Translations under genes and position numbers: made by a program
Assembly (NCBI RefSeq): GCF_001584335.1
Contig: NZ_LSBB01000019.1
Location: forward strand, 1 to 64,000
Direction of reading: 5' to 3'
DNA from: Bacillus atrophaeus
Lineage (GTDB): Bacteria; Bacillota; Bacilli; Bacillales; Bacillaceae
Length of the DNA stretch: 64,000 nucleotides
Shown here: positions 19,403 to 31,934 of the stretch, one piece after another
Position numbering within the stretch: position 1 is the stretch's first letter
Layout: each line of letters starts with the position of its first letter
The notes under the pieces: generated by a model
What the model saw: the letters and a program-made list of their open reading frames with translations, nothing else
The model's database searches: none
What the model was told of the DNA's origin: nothing

Positions 19403-20500
19403 TCACACTATAGAAATTGTATTTTCCCCGGCTAACGCAGCCTTAACTTCCTCAGTAATCGTCTGAGTGTTGCTATACTCTTGATTTTTCGTTAAATCTC
19501 TTGTTCTTTTGCCAGCAGCGAGTACTTTGTTTACCGCATTTTCTACCGCTTTTGCTTCGTCTTCCAGACCGAAAGATGTTCTCAAAAGCATTGCCGCTGA
19601 CAAAATGGCCGCAAAAGGATTTGCCATTCCCTTACCTGCGATATCAGGAGCAGAGCCATGGACAGGTTCAAATAAATGAAGACCGGAGCTTGATAAGCTG
19701 GCTGATGGGAGCATTCCGAGAGAACCCGTCAGCATGGAAGCTTCGTCACTTAAAATGTCTCCGAACATATTTTCTGTCACGACCACATCAAATTGGCTCG
19801 GCTCGTAGATCAGCTGCATCGCCGCATTATCGACGAGCATATGCTCAAGCTTCACATCTGGAAATTCTTTAACGACATCTTCAGCCACTTCACGCCACAA
19901 ACGGCTGGATTCAAGAACATTCGCTTTATCGACAGACGTTACTTTGCCTTTTCTCCCTTGGGCCATTTTAAAGCCTTCTCTGATCACACGTTCAATCTCT
20001 TCCCGCTTATAAAAGAGAGTGTCTACAGCCTCTTGTGCTCCTTCGCTGTTTACGTATCGTTTGCTCGGCTGACCGAAATATAAACCGCCTGTCAGCTCTC
20101 GCACAATAACGAAATCAACGTTATCAATGTATTCCTGTTTTAAAGGAGACGCGTCAGCAAGGCTATCAAACACTTTCACAGGACGCAGGTTCGCAAAAAG
20201 ATCAAGCTGTTTTCTGATGCCGAGCAAGCCTTTCTCAGGTCTAAGCTCTGAAGGGTTTTGATCCCATTTTGGGCCGCCGACAGCGCCCAGCAAAATCGCG
20301 TCCGCATTTTTACAAACGGTGACCGTTTCTTCTGGCAGAGGATTGTTATGTTCATCAATCGCGGCTCCTCCAATCAGGCCGTATTCGAATACAAACTCAT
20401 GGCTGAACCTTTCGGCAACACTTTTCAATACGTCTACCGCTGATTCAAGTACTTCTGGGCCGATCCCGTCTCCGGGTAAAAGAGCAATTCTTTTCTTCAA
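19403..20500 (-). CDS. leuB: 3-isopropylmalate dehydrogenase
   Basis: Oxidatively decarboxylates 3-isopropylmalate to 2-oxoisocaproate using NAD. It has 365 residues and the dimeric isocitrate/isopropylmalate dehydrogenase fold: [11 protein letters not shown] at the N-terminus, [22 protein letters not shown] near 85-105, and the metal/substrate region [16 protein letters not shown] near 240. NAD specificity is consistent with [16 protein letters not shown]. It lies 20 bases after leuA. Confidence 0.98.
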   Translation of the reverse strand: MKKRIALLPGDGIGPEVLESAVDVLKSVAERFSHEFVFEYGLIGGAAIDEHNNPLPEETVTVCKNADAILLGAVGGPKWDQNPSELRPEKGLLGIRKQLDLFANLRPVKVFDSLADASPLKQEYIDNVDFVIVRELTGGLYFGQPSKRYVNSEGAQEAVDTLFYKREEIERVIREGFKMAQGRKGKVTSVDKANVLESSRLWREVAEDVVKEFPDVKLEHMLVDNAAMQLIYEPSQFDVVVTENMFGDILSDEASMLTGSLGMLPSASLSSSGLHLFEPVHGSAPDIAGKGMANPFAAILSAAMLLRTSFGLEDEAKAVENAVNKVLAAGKRTRDLTKNQEYSNTQTITEEVKAALAGENTISIV

Positions 20501-20520
20501 GTTAACCGTTCTCCTTTCTG

Positions 20521-23629
<3,109 letters not shown>

Positions 23630-23633
<4 letters not shown>

Positions 23634-25354
23634 GGTTTCACCCCCACCATTTCATGCAGCCCTTTACCCGGCGCTATCATTGGAAATACTTTTTCGTCTC
23701 TTGCAACCCGGACATCAATGACGACCGGTTCATTCGAGGTTAAGGCCTCTTCCAGTTTTTCTTTCGCTTCCGCTTCAGATGTAATTCTGATTCCTTTGAT
23801 TCCGTACGCCTCTGACAGCTTAACGAAGTCCGGCTGAGAAGAGAATTTAGACTCTGAATAACGTTCTTCATAGAAAATTTCCTGCCATTGTCTTACCATT
23901 CCGAGACACTCATTATTTAAAATGATGACTTTAACCGGAAGATGTAATTGGCGGATGACATCTAATTCTTGAAGGGTCATTTGGAATCCGCCGTCACCGA
24001 GCACCGCCACCACTGTGGCATCTTTGTCGGCAAGCTGTGCCCCGATCGCTGCCGGAAGGCCAAATCCCATTGTTCCCAAACCGCCGGATGTCACCCATCT
24101 GTCAGCCTTTTGCAAAGGATAGAATTGAGCTGACCACATTTGATGCTGGCCGACATCAGTGGCTACAATCGCTTCGCCTTTTGTAAATTGGTGAATGTAC
24201 TCAATCAGCTTCTGCGGTTTAAAGCCCTCTTCCTCATTGTCTACGTACCATAGAGGATACTCTTCCTTCCAATCAGCCAGCTGCTTTTTCCATTCGTCTG
24301 AATTGCTCTGCTTGCCGTTTTGTTTCATCAGCTCGCTCAAGACAATTTTGCTGTCGCCGACCACCGGGATTTGCGTTTCAATATTTTTTCCGATTTCAGC
24401 CGGGTCAATATCGATATGGGCGACTTTCGCGTATTTTGCAAAGTGTTTCAGATTTCCGGTGACACGGTCGTCAAATCGAGCACCGATACTGATCAGCAGA
24501 TCACAATGATAGAGAGCCATGTTGGCTGTATAAGTGCCGTGCATGCCTGCCATTCCTAAGAAAAGAGGATGATCGGCAGGGAATCCGCCAAGTCCCAGAA
24601 GTGTATGAGCAACCGGGATTTGCTGCTGTTCAGCATAATTTTTTAATTCTTCTGACGCTTTTCCGTGCAAAACGCCCGCGCCCGCTAAAATGACTGGCTT
24701 CTTCGCGCTGCTTACGGCTTCTACCAGCTTGCGGATCTGTAAATAGTTAGGCTCTTTCGTCGGCTGGTATCCCGGGAGGTCAAGTTCATGATCGTAACTG
24801 AATTCACCTTCAATTGAAGCGACATCTTTCGGTATGTCGATCAATACCGGTCCCGGTCTTCCCGTTGTTGCGATATGAAAAGCCTCTTTGATGATTCTCG
24901 GCAGATCTTCCGGCTCACGCACTTGGTAGCTATGTTTTGTGACCGGCATCGTAATTCCCAAAATATCAGCTTCTTGGAAAGCATCGCTTCCGATAACAGA
25001 AGTCGCGACCTGGCCGGTAAAGACCACCAAAGGCAAGGAATCAATCATAGCGTCCGCAAGCCCTGTAACTAAATTTGTCGCTCCCGGCCCTGAAGTCGCG
25101 ATGACAACACCAGGTTTGCCTGATACTCTCGCATAGCCTTCTGCCGCATGAATGGCCCCCTGTTCGTGACGGGGAAGAATATGTACCATTCCCGAGTTAT
25201 AAAGCTTGTCATAGATCGGAAGGACGGCTCCGCCCGGATACCCAAAAATCATTTCAACTTTTTCTTTCTTTAATGATTCAATCAGCATCAGTGCCCCGTT
25301 CATCGTCTGTGTACATTTGGCAGAGGCAGAATCCACCTGTACATTTGTCCCCAT
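23630..25354 (-). CDS. ilvB: Acetolactate synthase catalytic (large) subunit
   Basis: Thiamine-diphosphate enzyme making acetolactate from pyruvate. It has 574 residues from ATG 25354 ([18 protein letters not shown]), with AAAAGGAGG upstream; the 11-codon upstream extension would start inside the ribosome site and leader. The catalytic glutamate lies in [15 protein letters not shown] near residue 70. FAD and central domains follow, and the ThDP motif [17 protein letters not shown]...LNN is near 448-475. It is the first gene of the seven-gene ilv-leu operon, controlled by the leader described separately. Confidence 0.98.
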
Positions 25355-25423
25355 TTGATTTCCTCCTTTTAGTTGCGAATCCTCCATAGATCAACATCTA
25401 TTGATATAGCTGATTATTCAAAT

Positions 25424-25839
25424 AAAAAAGCCTTTCCGCCCACAATTGGTCACGCAATGCCTGCGTTAGCCAAAAGGGGCGAAAAGGCTTTTCTTTCCGC
25501 GGTACCACCCTTGTTTACGGCCGTAAAATAGCCGTCTCATGGATATTTCTATCCGTTTTGGTAACGAGTAAACACCAATGTTCACTCGGCCAAGTCCTAC
25601 TCTCATTTCAGACCGGCACTCTGAGGCGAGTTCACTCTGTGAAGTTCCGCCGGTTCTCAGCAATTCCCGGCTCTCTGTGGAAAACTTTTTCAAAGCTACT
25701 TATCCTCATCTACGTTTTGATTATTCAGACTAATTGGATAACATGTTCTCAAAGGTTCAAAAAGTTAATGTGTATGGTTTGTTTTACAGCATCATATTAA
25801 GGTCTTTCAAAGTGTGAAACATGCATTTATCTTTTGTTT
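25424..25839 (-). promoter_or_regulatory. T-box leader of the ilv-leu operon (leucine-specific)
   Basis: The T-box core on the minus strand, GGGTGGTACCGCGG, is at 25497-25510. It pairs with the CCA end of uncharged tRNA. It is followed by a large terminator hairpin (AAAGCCTTTTCGCCC.../...GGGCGGAAAGGC, then T6) at 25424-25492. Upstream, GAA followed by CTC (25628-25633) fits a specifier loop reading CUC, a leucine codon. From the predicted start site near 25839 the leader is about 485 bases to ilvB, close to the known B. subtilis leader. Confidence 0.93.
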
Positions 25840-25845
25840 GAACTC

Positions 25846-25934
25846 ATCTTACGCCGCTTTGAACGCAGTGTCAACAGCATTTTTAAAATTATTAGACAAT
25901 TTAGATTAATCAATCTTATTTGTATACGCTTACA
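25846..25934 (-). promoter_or_regulatory. ilv-leu promoter with CodY-like and cre-like sites
   Basis: On the minus strand TTGACA (25869-25874), 17 bases, TAAGAT (25846-25851): a strong SigA promoter. Just upstream, AATTGTCTAATAATT (25887-25901) matches the 15-base CodY consensus at 12 positions. Farther up, TGTATACGCTTACA (25921-25934, read on the plus strand) matches the CcpA cre consensus at 13 of 14. Both regulators are known to act on this operon in B. subtilis; the sites here are by sequence match only. Confidence 0.8.
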
Positions 25935-26167
25935 TTATTGATGTATAAGGACCTATAAAAAGTAAAAGTTTTTATAATTTTTTTATTAATCTATTAACAT
26001 TACCTCATCATTTTTCAAATTCCTATCAATATGTCACATTTTATAACGCAATATATAGCATTAGAAACTTTTCTGACAGATACAAGCAAAAAGATTTTCA
26101 AAAAGAAAAGCTCTTCGTCAGAAAATAGGCATAAACTGTTGTTATCTTGTATAGAAAAGGTAATTTT

Positions 26168-26463
26168 ATGAATAAAGCGTATGCAGATATCCACGGATTG
26201 CCGGCCGGCTTCCCTTCTTTTCCAGGCGGATATCAGCAGGGATATCATCCTTGCGGTTCCCGTACAGTCCATACAGTGGTGGCCAGCTTCAATCTCAACT
26301 CCTTTATGGCTCAGAATGCTATGGACAGCATTTCGGAGCTATGGATTTTCGGCCCCACGGCGGGGACGGACACAGCTTCGCGGAGGGCATGGCGGGTTTA
26401 GGCAGGTTTTCGGTTAACAAACTTCGGGAGAACCACAGAAAACTTTTCTTATCGGACACATAA
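26168..26463 (+). pseudogene. ysnD: ysnD-like spore coat gene broken by a frameshift
   Basis: ATG 26168, with AAAGG 8 bases upstream, opens MNKAYADIHGLPAGFPSFPGGYQQGY, in pieces typical of Gly/Tyr/Pro-rich coat proteins. That composition stops at about 26245 in this frame. The adjoining frame continues with matching character (SSLRFPYSPYSGGQLQSQL, then YGSECYGQHFGAMDFRPHGGDGHSF) to a stop at 26463. So one coding sequence of about 98 codons appears to be split by a single frameshift near 26243-26250. Position between ilvB and ysnE is that of ysnD in B. subtilis. A sequencing error cannot be excluded. Confidence 0.6.
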
Positions 26464-26542
26464 AAAACTGAAAACGCCAAATCGTCCTCAACAGTTTAGA
26501 ATTTTTTACATATATTTCAACTGAAAAATAGATAATAAATGA

Positions 26543-26598
26543 CCTCCTAGTAGAGATTCTGAACTCCCGACCGATGGGCTTAGAAGGCCGCTCTTTAT
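26543..26598 (-). pseudogene. Decayed copy of the 3' half of tRNA-Arg(UCU)
   Basis: About 55 bases align with the T-arm, variable loop and anticodon arm of the intact tRNA-Arg gene 2 kb away. GAACTCCCGACCGA and GGCTTAGAAGGCCG are shared exactly; small insertions and substitutions lie between them. The 5' half (D-arm and 5' acceptor strand) is absent. Orientation is the same as the intact gene, so the two form a direct repeat. It cannot fold into a functional tRNA. Confidence 0.8.
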
Positions 26599-26747
26599 AT
26601 AGATGCCATATGTAAACCGATAGTTTTGTGAGTTTTCCTGTCATCATGCTTGGAAGTAAGATTGTATATATATAGATTTAATTTAACATGTAACAGTGTA
26701 ATCCAATTTACTGCTTACCAAATGGAGTATTACGGAGGGATTTTGTT

Positions 26748-27203
26748 ATGAATATTAAAATAGATGATGTAACCAGTTTTGAAGTGGCAGAATTAGTGAG
26801 AGAACATTTACATAGCATGTCGCTAATTTCTCCGCCGGAAAGTATACATGCATTAAATCTTGATGAATTGAAAAGGCCGGAGATGACCTTCTGGAGCGCA
26901 TGGGAAGAAGATGAATTAATTGGGTGCGGGGCGCTTAAGGAACTTGATGGTCTGCATGGAGAAATAAAATCAATGCGAACATCTTCGTCACATTTAAGAA
27001 AGGGTGTTGCAAAACAACTTCTTCAGCACATCATTGAAGAGGCCAAGCAACGCGGCTATCGGCGGTTAAGTTTGGAAACGGGCTCAATGGTCTCTTTCGA
27101 ACCGGCAAGAAGCCTTTATGCCAGTTTTGGGTTCCAGTATTGCGAGCCGTTTTCGGACTATACTGATGACCCCAATAGTGTCTTTATGACAAGGGAATTA
27201 TGA
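26748..27203 (+). CDS. ysnE: GNAT-family N-acetyltransferase YsnE
   Basis: A 151-residue acetyltransferase. The acetyl-CoA loop appears as LRKGVAKQLLQHIIEEAKQRGYRRLSLETGS (residues 84 onward, the R/Q-x-x-G-x-G/A motif A in the variant RKGVAK), followed by the motif B segment ARSLYASFGFQYCEPF. Strong GGAGG is 9 bases before the ATG. It is the positional orthologue of B. subtilis YsnE; in plant-associated Bacillus this gene has been linked to indole-3-acetic acid production, though the substrate is not evident from sequence. It lies between the tRNA-Arg remnant and ysnF and has its own downstream hairpin. Confidence 0.9.
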   Translation: MNIKIDDVTSFEVAELVREHLHSMSLISPPESIHALNLDELKRPEMTFWSAWEEDELIGCGALKELDGLHGEIKSMRTSSSHLRKGVAKQLLQHIIEEAKQRGYRRLSLETGSMVSFEPARSLYASFGFQYCEPFSDYTDDPNSVFMTREL

Positions 27204-27274
27204 GCTTGTTTTTAACTAAAAGGAACGTACTTTAATAGCTTAGACATAAAATTGTCGCAGGAAATCGTACAAAA

Positions 27275-27320
27275 AAGGAGAGATAAAGCAGGTAATCATT
27301 GCTTTATCTCTCCTTATCTT
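27275..27320. terminator. 16-bp perfect hairpin after ysnE, bidirectional terminator
   Basis: AGGAGAGATAAAGCA (27276-27290) and its exact complement (27300-27314) flank a 9-base loop, extended by one more A-T pair. An A-run lies on the left and a T-rich tail on the right. The remaining 27204-27586 interval holds no gene I can support apart from the ysnF promoter. Confidence 0.75.
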
Positions 27321-27512
27321 TTATCTATAACCGTATACGCGCCAGCGCTTTCGTATCTAGTTCACCAGACTATGATGAATCGGCCGCGCAAATGTGCTTT
27401 TCATGCCGTTCCAGTTCTCTTAAATACGGTGCAGAAGACCATACTAACCTTTTAATTGAATTAATAACGTTCTATAAAAATTCGGACAGTATGCTGTTAT
27501 GTTTTTTATTTT

Positions 27513-27537
27513 GTTTATTTTAAAGAGTAACGGGAAT
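27513..27537 (+). promoter_or_regulatory. SigB-type promoter of ysnF
   Basis: GTTTAT (27513-27518), 13 bases, GGGAAT (27532-27537), compared with the SigB consensus GTTTAA-N12/15-GGGTAT: one mismatch in each box. It lies 50 bases upstream of the ysnF start. ysnF is a known member of the general stress regulon. Confidence 0.65.
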
Positions 27538-27586
27538 TAAAGACGACATGAACGATAATATTTAAAATTTAAAGGAGGAGATCCAT

Positions 27587-28432
27587 ATGACTAAAAGTGT
27601 AGTAGGTATCTATGAAACGCCAAGAGAAACGGTTGCAGCCATTGAAGGATTAAAGACCAGAGGGTATGATTCTGACAATATTTCTGTCGTTACGAATCGT
27701 AAAGATACAGATTATTTAGAGTCTCAGACAGGGACACAAGTAAAGCAAGCAGCTGATACAAATGATAGCGACTCAGAATCATTTTTCGATAAACTAAAAG
27801 ATTATTTCACTATGGACGACTCTGGAACAAATCAAAACAAATTATCCGATTTAGATATTGCAAATGAAGATGCAGAGCGGTATCAAGAAGAATTAAATGA
27901 CGGGAAAATTTTATTAGCAGTTGATACAGATGCAGAGTTAGACAACTCAACTATTGATAATGGACATGTTCTTTCAGGCGGATTTTCAAATGCACGCACA
28001 TCTGATGAGATGACAGATTATACGACTAAAGAAGAAAAAACAATGCCGATCAGAGAAGAAGAATTAAATGTAAATAAGGAAGATGTTCAAACTGGTGAAG
28101 TAGAAATAGGCAAAGACGTCAAAACAGAACAAAGGGATATGGATATACCTGTGAAGCATGATGAAATTTATGTAGAACGCCGTCCAGTGAATGATAATAC
28201 TGGTGAAGCTTCTCCTGTAAATGACTCAGAAACAATCAGAGTCCCGATCGTTGAAGAACAAGTAGAAGTAACAAAAAAACCGGTTGTAACCGATGAAGTC
28301 GTTATCGGAAAACGAACTGTGGAAGAGAATGAGCATGTATCAGAAACAGTGAAGAAAGAAGAGCCTCGTCTCAATAAAGAAGGACATGTCCGGAATCTAG
28401 ATGATGATGACGATGCTTTAAATCATAAATAA
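27587..28432 (+). CDS. ysnF: General stress protein YsnF (YflT-like plus DUF2382 domains)
   Basis: A 281-residue, highly hydrophilic acidic protein. Residues 1-110 match the heat-induced stress protein YflT type (SVVGIYETPRETVAAIEGLKTRGY). The C-terminal half is DUF2382 and shows two tandem related units, MPIREEELNVNKEDVQTGEV and VPIVEEQVEVTKKPVVTDEV, each ending in a basic/acidic beta-rich tail. Long stretches (DANDSDSES-like) between them are probably disordered. AAAGGAGGAG is an optimal ribosome site. It is flanked by a SigB-type promoter and a terminator, so it is a single-gene unit. Molecular function is unknown. Confidence 0.93.
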   Translation: MTKSVVGIYETPRETVAAIEGLKTRGYDSDNISVVTNRKDTDYLESQTGTQVKQAADTNDSDSESFFDKLKDYFTMDDSGTNQNKLSDLDIANEDAERYQEELNDGKILLAVDTDAELDNSTIDNGHVLSGGFSNARTSDEMTDYTTKEEKTMPIREEELNVNKEDVQTGEVEIGKDVKTEQRDMDIPVKHDEIYVERRPVNDNTGEASPVNDSETIRVPIVEEQVEVTKKPVVTDEVVIGKRTVEENEHVSETVKKEEPRLNKEGHVRNLDDDDDALNHK

Positions 28433-28446
28433 CTCTGTATCAGCGT

Positions 28447-28488
28447 AAAAAGACTGATCTAAAAGATATTTTAGGTCAGTCTTTTTTT
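28447..28488 (+). terminator. Terminator of ysnF
   Basis: AAAGACTGATCTAAAA pairs with TTTTAGGTCAGTCTTT around a GATA loop and runs into a T7 tract, 15 bases after the ysnF stop. Confidence 0.9.
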
Positions 28489-28511
28489 AGGATAAACATT
28501 CATATCTATAC

Positions 28512-28556
28512 AAAAAACCTCAAACCCTTGTTTAACCAAGAAGTTTGAGGTTTTTC
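28512..28556 (-). terminator. Terminator of the tRNA-Arg gene
   Basis: AAAAACCTCAAAC/GTTTGAGGTTTTT hairpin just beyond the tRNA 3' end, with T run on the minus strand. It faces the ysnF terminator back to back. Confidence 0.82.
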
Positions 28557-28564
28557 TTTCGGTA

Positions 28565-28638
<74 letters not shown>

Positions 28639-28757
28639 ATGTTTTTGTTTTTTTTGCTTTAAGTATCAGCGACAAGATTTATTATATTAGGATTACAACA
28701 ATAAGTCAACAGGTTTTTAGAATTTTTTTCATGAGGAAGAAATATTTCTCCCTCATG

Positions 28758-29273
28758 CTATGTTTCAAATGTAAAATGGCTTTGTAAGCCGGTGATTTCT
28801 TGCCCTGTTTGGTCGTAAAATGTTACTGTCGCTTCGTTTTCTGCTAGAGTCAGTATAGCATAGCTTTTTACGTTCCGCACCCGCGGCAGACGTATGCTGC
28901 CCGGGTTGATCATGAGTTTTCCGCGCAGCATTTCGCTTCCTGCGATATGTGAGTGTCCGAAGCAGATAATGTCTGCTCCCAGCTCCTCGGCACGATAGTA
29001 AACGGTTAAGAGAGACTGTTTAATGCCGTGCAGATGGCCGTGCACAACCAGAATGCGCTTTGACCCGGCTGACAGGATCAGCTCTTCCTCAAAATTACCG
29101 GTAAAGTCGCAATTGCCTTTCACAACGGAAAAAGGCCCTAATGCCGGATTCTCCGATTCAAGCTCAGAGTCGCCGCAATGAATCATGAGATCAACTTCTT
29201 TTTCATGGCGTTTTGCGATCATGTTAAGCTCTTCTTCCAGCCCGTGGCTGTCGCTGATGATCAGAACTTTCAT
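28758..29273 (-). CDS. ysnB: Metallophosphoesterase YsnB (MJ0936/YfcE family)
   Basis: A 171-residue calcineurin-like phosphoesterase. The metal-binding motifs are in order: DSHG (residues 8-11, ISDSHGLEEEL), HCGDSE near 34-39, KGNCD near 53, VVHGHLHG near 75 and FGHSHIAGSEM near 105, with the NPGSIRLPR signature near 123. These place it with the YfcE/MJ0936 phosphodiesterases; the natural substrate is unknown. It is the last gene of the rph-ysnA-ysnB run and starts 15 bases after ysnA. Confidence 0.93.
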   Translation of the reverse strand: MKVLIISDSHGLEEELNMIAKRHEKEVDLMIHCGDSELESENPALGPFSVVKGNCDFTGNFEEELILSAGSKRILVVHGHLHGIKQSLLTVYYRAEELGADIICFGHSHIAGSEMLRGKLMINPGSIRLPRVRNVKSYAILTLAENEATVTFYDQTGQEITGLQSHFTFET

Positions 29274-29288
29274 TCTGCAAGCTCCCCC

Positions 29289-29876
29289 TTATCCCTCAAG
29301 CAGCTGTGACAACTTTTTCAGTGCGTTGGCTCTGTGGCTGATTTTATTTTTTTCATCGCTGGTCAGCTCTGCCATTGTTTTATCTTTATCCTTTACGATA
29401 AAGATCGGATCATAGCCAAAGCCGTTTTCGCCTTTCGGCTCCTCTGCAATGTAGCCCTCGACATGCCCTTCGACTGTTTTTGTCTCTTCACCCGGAATAC
29501 TGACGGCAAGCGCGCAGCGGAATCGGGCCGTACGCTGTTCTTTTTCAATGCCTTTCAGTTCCTGAAGCACTTTATTGATATTGGCCGTGTCATCTTTTTG
29601 TTCGCCTGCATATCGGGCCGAATAAACGCCCGGGCTTCCGCCTAGATTGTCCACAGATAAACCCGAATCATCAGCAATGACCATTTTGTTCACTGCCTTG
29701 GCGACGGCTTCAGCTTTGAGAACCGCATTTTCTTCAAACGTGTGGCCGGTTTCTTCGATTTCTTCCAAAAATCCGATATCCGCTAACGATTTGACGTCGT
29801 ACCCTTTTGGCGCAAGAATGTCTTTGAACTCTTTCACTTTTCCCGGATTGTGCGTTGCAATAATCGCTTCTTTCAT
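29289..29876 (-). CDS. ysnA: dITP/XTP pyrophosphatase (RdgB/HAM1 family)
   Basis: Removes non-canonical purine nucleotides (dITP, XTP) from the pool so they are not built into DNA. It has 195 residues from ATG 29876 (MKEAIIATHNPGKVKEFKDI); a TTG three codons earlier is too near AAAGG. Family motifs: THNPGKVKEF at the N-terminus, FEENAVLKAEAVAK near 48, ADDSGLSVDNLGGSPGVYSARYAG near 68-90, GFGYDPIF near 150 and SHRANAL near 180. It is sandwiched between rph and ysnB in one operon. Confidence 0.96.
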   Translation of the reverse strand: MKEAIIATHNPGKVKEFKDILAPKGYDVKSLADIGFLEEIEETGHTFEENAVLKAEAVAKAVNKMVIADDSGLSVDNLGGSPGVYSARYAGEQKDDTANINKVLQELKGIEKEQRTARFRCALAVSIPGEETKTVEGHVEGYIAEEPKGENGFGYDPIFIVKDKDKTMAELTSDEKNKISHRANALKKLSQLLEG

Positions 29877-29897
29877 GATGATCAAGCCTTTCTGTCT

Positions 29898-30635
29898 TTA
29901 TTTCAGTTCTGGCAGGTAATCCCCCAGCACCGCTTTTTGCTTGTCAATCAGCTCTTGGATTCCTTTTTCTGCGAGGCTGAGAAGCCCGTCCAAATCCTCG
30001 CGTGAAAACGTCGCTTCCTCTCCGGTTCCCTGAAGCTCAACAAAGCGGCCGCTTCCCGTCATGATGACGTTCATATCTACTTCCGCGGCGGAATCCTCCG
30101 TATAATTTAAATCTAACAGAAGTCCCTGCTCCTTATCAATTCCGACAGAAATCGCTGCTAAAAAGTCAGTGACTGGAGTCTTTTTGAGCACACCTGATTT
30201 TACTAGTTTTCCGATTGCGATACCCATTGCAAGAAACGCGCCTGTAATGGAGGCTGTTCTTGTCCCGCCGTCCGCCTGAATGACATCACAGTCTATCCAG
30301 ATCGTCCTTTCACCGAGCTTTTCCAAATCGACGACCGCACGCAGCGCACGTCCGATCAGACGCTGAATTTCCATCGTTCTTCCGGTAACTTTCCCTTTTG
30401 AAGATTCTCTGATCGTCCTTTGATTGGTTGCCCGCGGCAGCATGCTGTATTCCGCCGTAATCCACCCTTTGCCTTCTCCGCGCAAAAATGGCGGAACGCG
30501 GTCTTCCACAGATGCATTGCAGATCACTTTCGTGTTTCCCGCTGTAATTAAAACAGAACCTTCCGGATGGCTGATAAAATCCAGATCAAATGTGATCGGC
30601 CGCAGCTCATCGTGTTGTCTTCCGTCGTGTCTCAT
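29898..30635 (-). CDS. rph: Ribonuclease PH
   Basis: Phosphorolytic 3'-5' exoribonuclease that trims tRNA 3' ends. It has 245 residues. Conserved elements include [20 protein letters not shown], the phosphate-binding [30 protein letters not shown] stretch near 70-100 and [19 protein letters not shown] near 118. It lies 21 bases upstream of ysnA. The gap to gerM contains the gerM terminator, so rph starts its own unit with no clear promoter that I could fix. Confidence 0.97.
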   Translation of the reverse strand: MRHDGRQHDELRPITFDLDFISHPEGSVLITAGNTKVICNASVEDRVPPFLRGEGKGWITAEYSMLPRATNQRTIRESSKGKVTGRTMEIQRLIGRALRAVVDLEKLGERTIWIDCDVIQADGGTRTASITGAFLAMGIAIGKLVKSGVLKKTPVTDFLAAISVGIDKEQGLLLDLNYTEDSAAEVDMNVIMTGSGRFVELQGTGEEATFSREDLDGLLSLAEKGIQELIDKQKAVLGDYLPELK

Positions 30636-30685
30636 GTTTTACCTCCGATTGTATGTACATAAACCTTTTTTGTCCCGGAACTGAA

Positions 30686-30722
30686 TAAAGAAAGAGGCAG
30701 CCGGAACGCTAACCTCTTTCTT
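30686..30722 (-). terminator. Terminator of gerM
   Basis: AAGAAAGAGG/CCTCTTTCTT hairpin followed by T-rich sequence on the minus strand, about 25 bases after the gerM stop and before rph. Confidence 0.78.
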
Positions 30723-30745
30723 ACTAGTATATCAAAAATCCTAAA

Positions 30746-31831
30746 TTAAAAACTACCCGTATTCACTTGCGACGGTCTTGATACCGGTTTTGAGAGCTTT
30801 TCACCTTTTTCATTGACCAGCTCCGCCTTACCATTCACTTTTACAGACACGCTCTTCACATCGGGTTGCTCCGTTAATGTCAACACGATGCTGTTTAAGA
30901 CCTCTGATGAGATCATCTTTGTCTTTTCGTCGGCACTTCCGTAAATCGAGCTGTTAAAATCAAGCGTAACATGGCCCTCTTTGAGCTTTGGTTTGCTCAC
31001 GAGCTTCACGTTTTCTTGGAAATCCGTTAAAAGGCCGCTTGCCTTGCTCGGGCCATCCGCCAGCTCATTGATTGCGGCTGTAATGTCATTTGTCTCTGAA
31101 TTGTCGATTCGTTTTGTCACAGGCACATAGTACTCGCTGTCATCTGTTTCTGCTAAATAATAGACTGTCACCGGGTGTGTAGCCGTCATGTCATTGACCC
31201 CGGCTGTCTCGATATTAATGCCGTCTTTTCTGCTTAAATCGTCTGAAATCGGAGTGCCGCCCACAGGCATTTCTTTCAGCTCATGCCCGTTAATTCTCAT
31301 CTTCACTTTATCTACTGAACTAAACTGAGTGAGCGTCCATGTCACCGATTGGACAATTTTTTGTTCATCTTCTTTTTTATAATTTTTAAATTCATTGGAG
31401 AAATCAGCTACCGCAGTGCCGTCTTTTTTGATATCAACATTTACCGTTGTATCAGCCGGCAGAACAGCTCTGAACCCATTCGGCAGCATTTCTGTCACAG
31501 GTCCGCCTTGAACGAGGTATTCAAGGGCCTGTTTAGCGGTTCCCTCACTTTTTGGAAGGGGCAGCGTCTGTGCTACGACATATCCATTTTTATCAATCAG
31601 ATAAAGCTCCCTCATGACTGTGGATGATTCTTGATCCGCTTTAGAGGTATCGCTTTTTTTGCTGTCGGTTTTATTTAAATCCGCCCCTGCTTCATCCTTT
31701 ACATATGAAACATCTTGCGGCGGATCAATTTCCTCGGCTGTTTTATCGGATTGAAACAAACCGCATCCAGATAAAAGCAAGGCAGAGGTGAGACATGTTG
31801 CGGCGATGACAGTAGATCCTTTTTTCAGCAT
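30746..31831 (-). CDS. gerM: GerM, lipoprotein for sporulation and germination
   Basis: A 361-residue lipoprotein from ATG 31831 (MLKKGSTVIAATCLTSALLLSGCGLFQ), with AGGAGG upstream. The signal peptide ends at a lipobox (LLSGC, Cys23), so it should be lipid-anchored outside the membrane. Two GerMN domains follow: residues about 85-195 (MRELYLIDKNGYVVAQTLPL, LNGFRA-like, VADFSNEF) and 215-345 (VTVYYLAETDDSEYYVPVTK ... VTLDFNSSIYGSADEKT). In B. subtilis GerM stabilises the SpoIIIA-SpoIIQ channel complex during engulfment and affects germination. The upstream 35-codon extension of this frame crosses the racE terminator and is rejected. Confidence 0.95.
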   Translation of the reverse strand: MLKKGSTVIAATCLTSALLLSGCGLFQSDKTAEEIDPPQDVSYVKDEAGADLNKTDSKKSDTSKADQESSTVMRELYLIDKNGYVVAQTLPLPKSEGTAKQALEYLVQGGPVTEMLPNGFRAVLPADTTVNVDIKKDGTAVADFSNEFKNYKKEDEQKIVQSVTWTLTQFSSVDKVKMRINGHELKEMPVGGTPISDDLSRKDGINIETAGVNDMTATHPVTVYYLAETDDSEYYVPVTKRIDNSETNDITAAINELADGPSKASGLLTDFQENVKLVSKPKLKEGHVTLDFNSSIYGSADEKTKMISSEVLNSIVLTLTEQPDVKSVSVKVNGKAELVNEKGEKLSKPVSRPSQVNTGSF

Positions 31832-31934
31832 ACTTTTCCCTCCTAAGGCTGTTTGTACTACTATGTATACGAGCCCTTTCGGGAAATAGACCGTAATCTT
31901 TGAATTTATGGCATAAGAAATAAAAAGAAGCGGC

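Noticed and set aside
26130-26138. CATAAACTG upstream of the ysnD remnant as a SigK -10
   Set aside because: The last consensus base is missing and there is no AC-type -35 at 15-17 bases; too weak to list.
28719-28758. Hairpin CATGAGG...CCTCATG between the tRNA gene and ysnB
   Set aside because: The stem is real but on the minus strand it is followed by A residues, not a T run, so I do not call it a terminator for ysnB.
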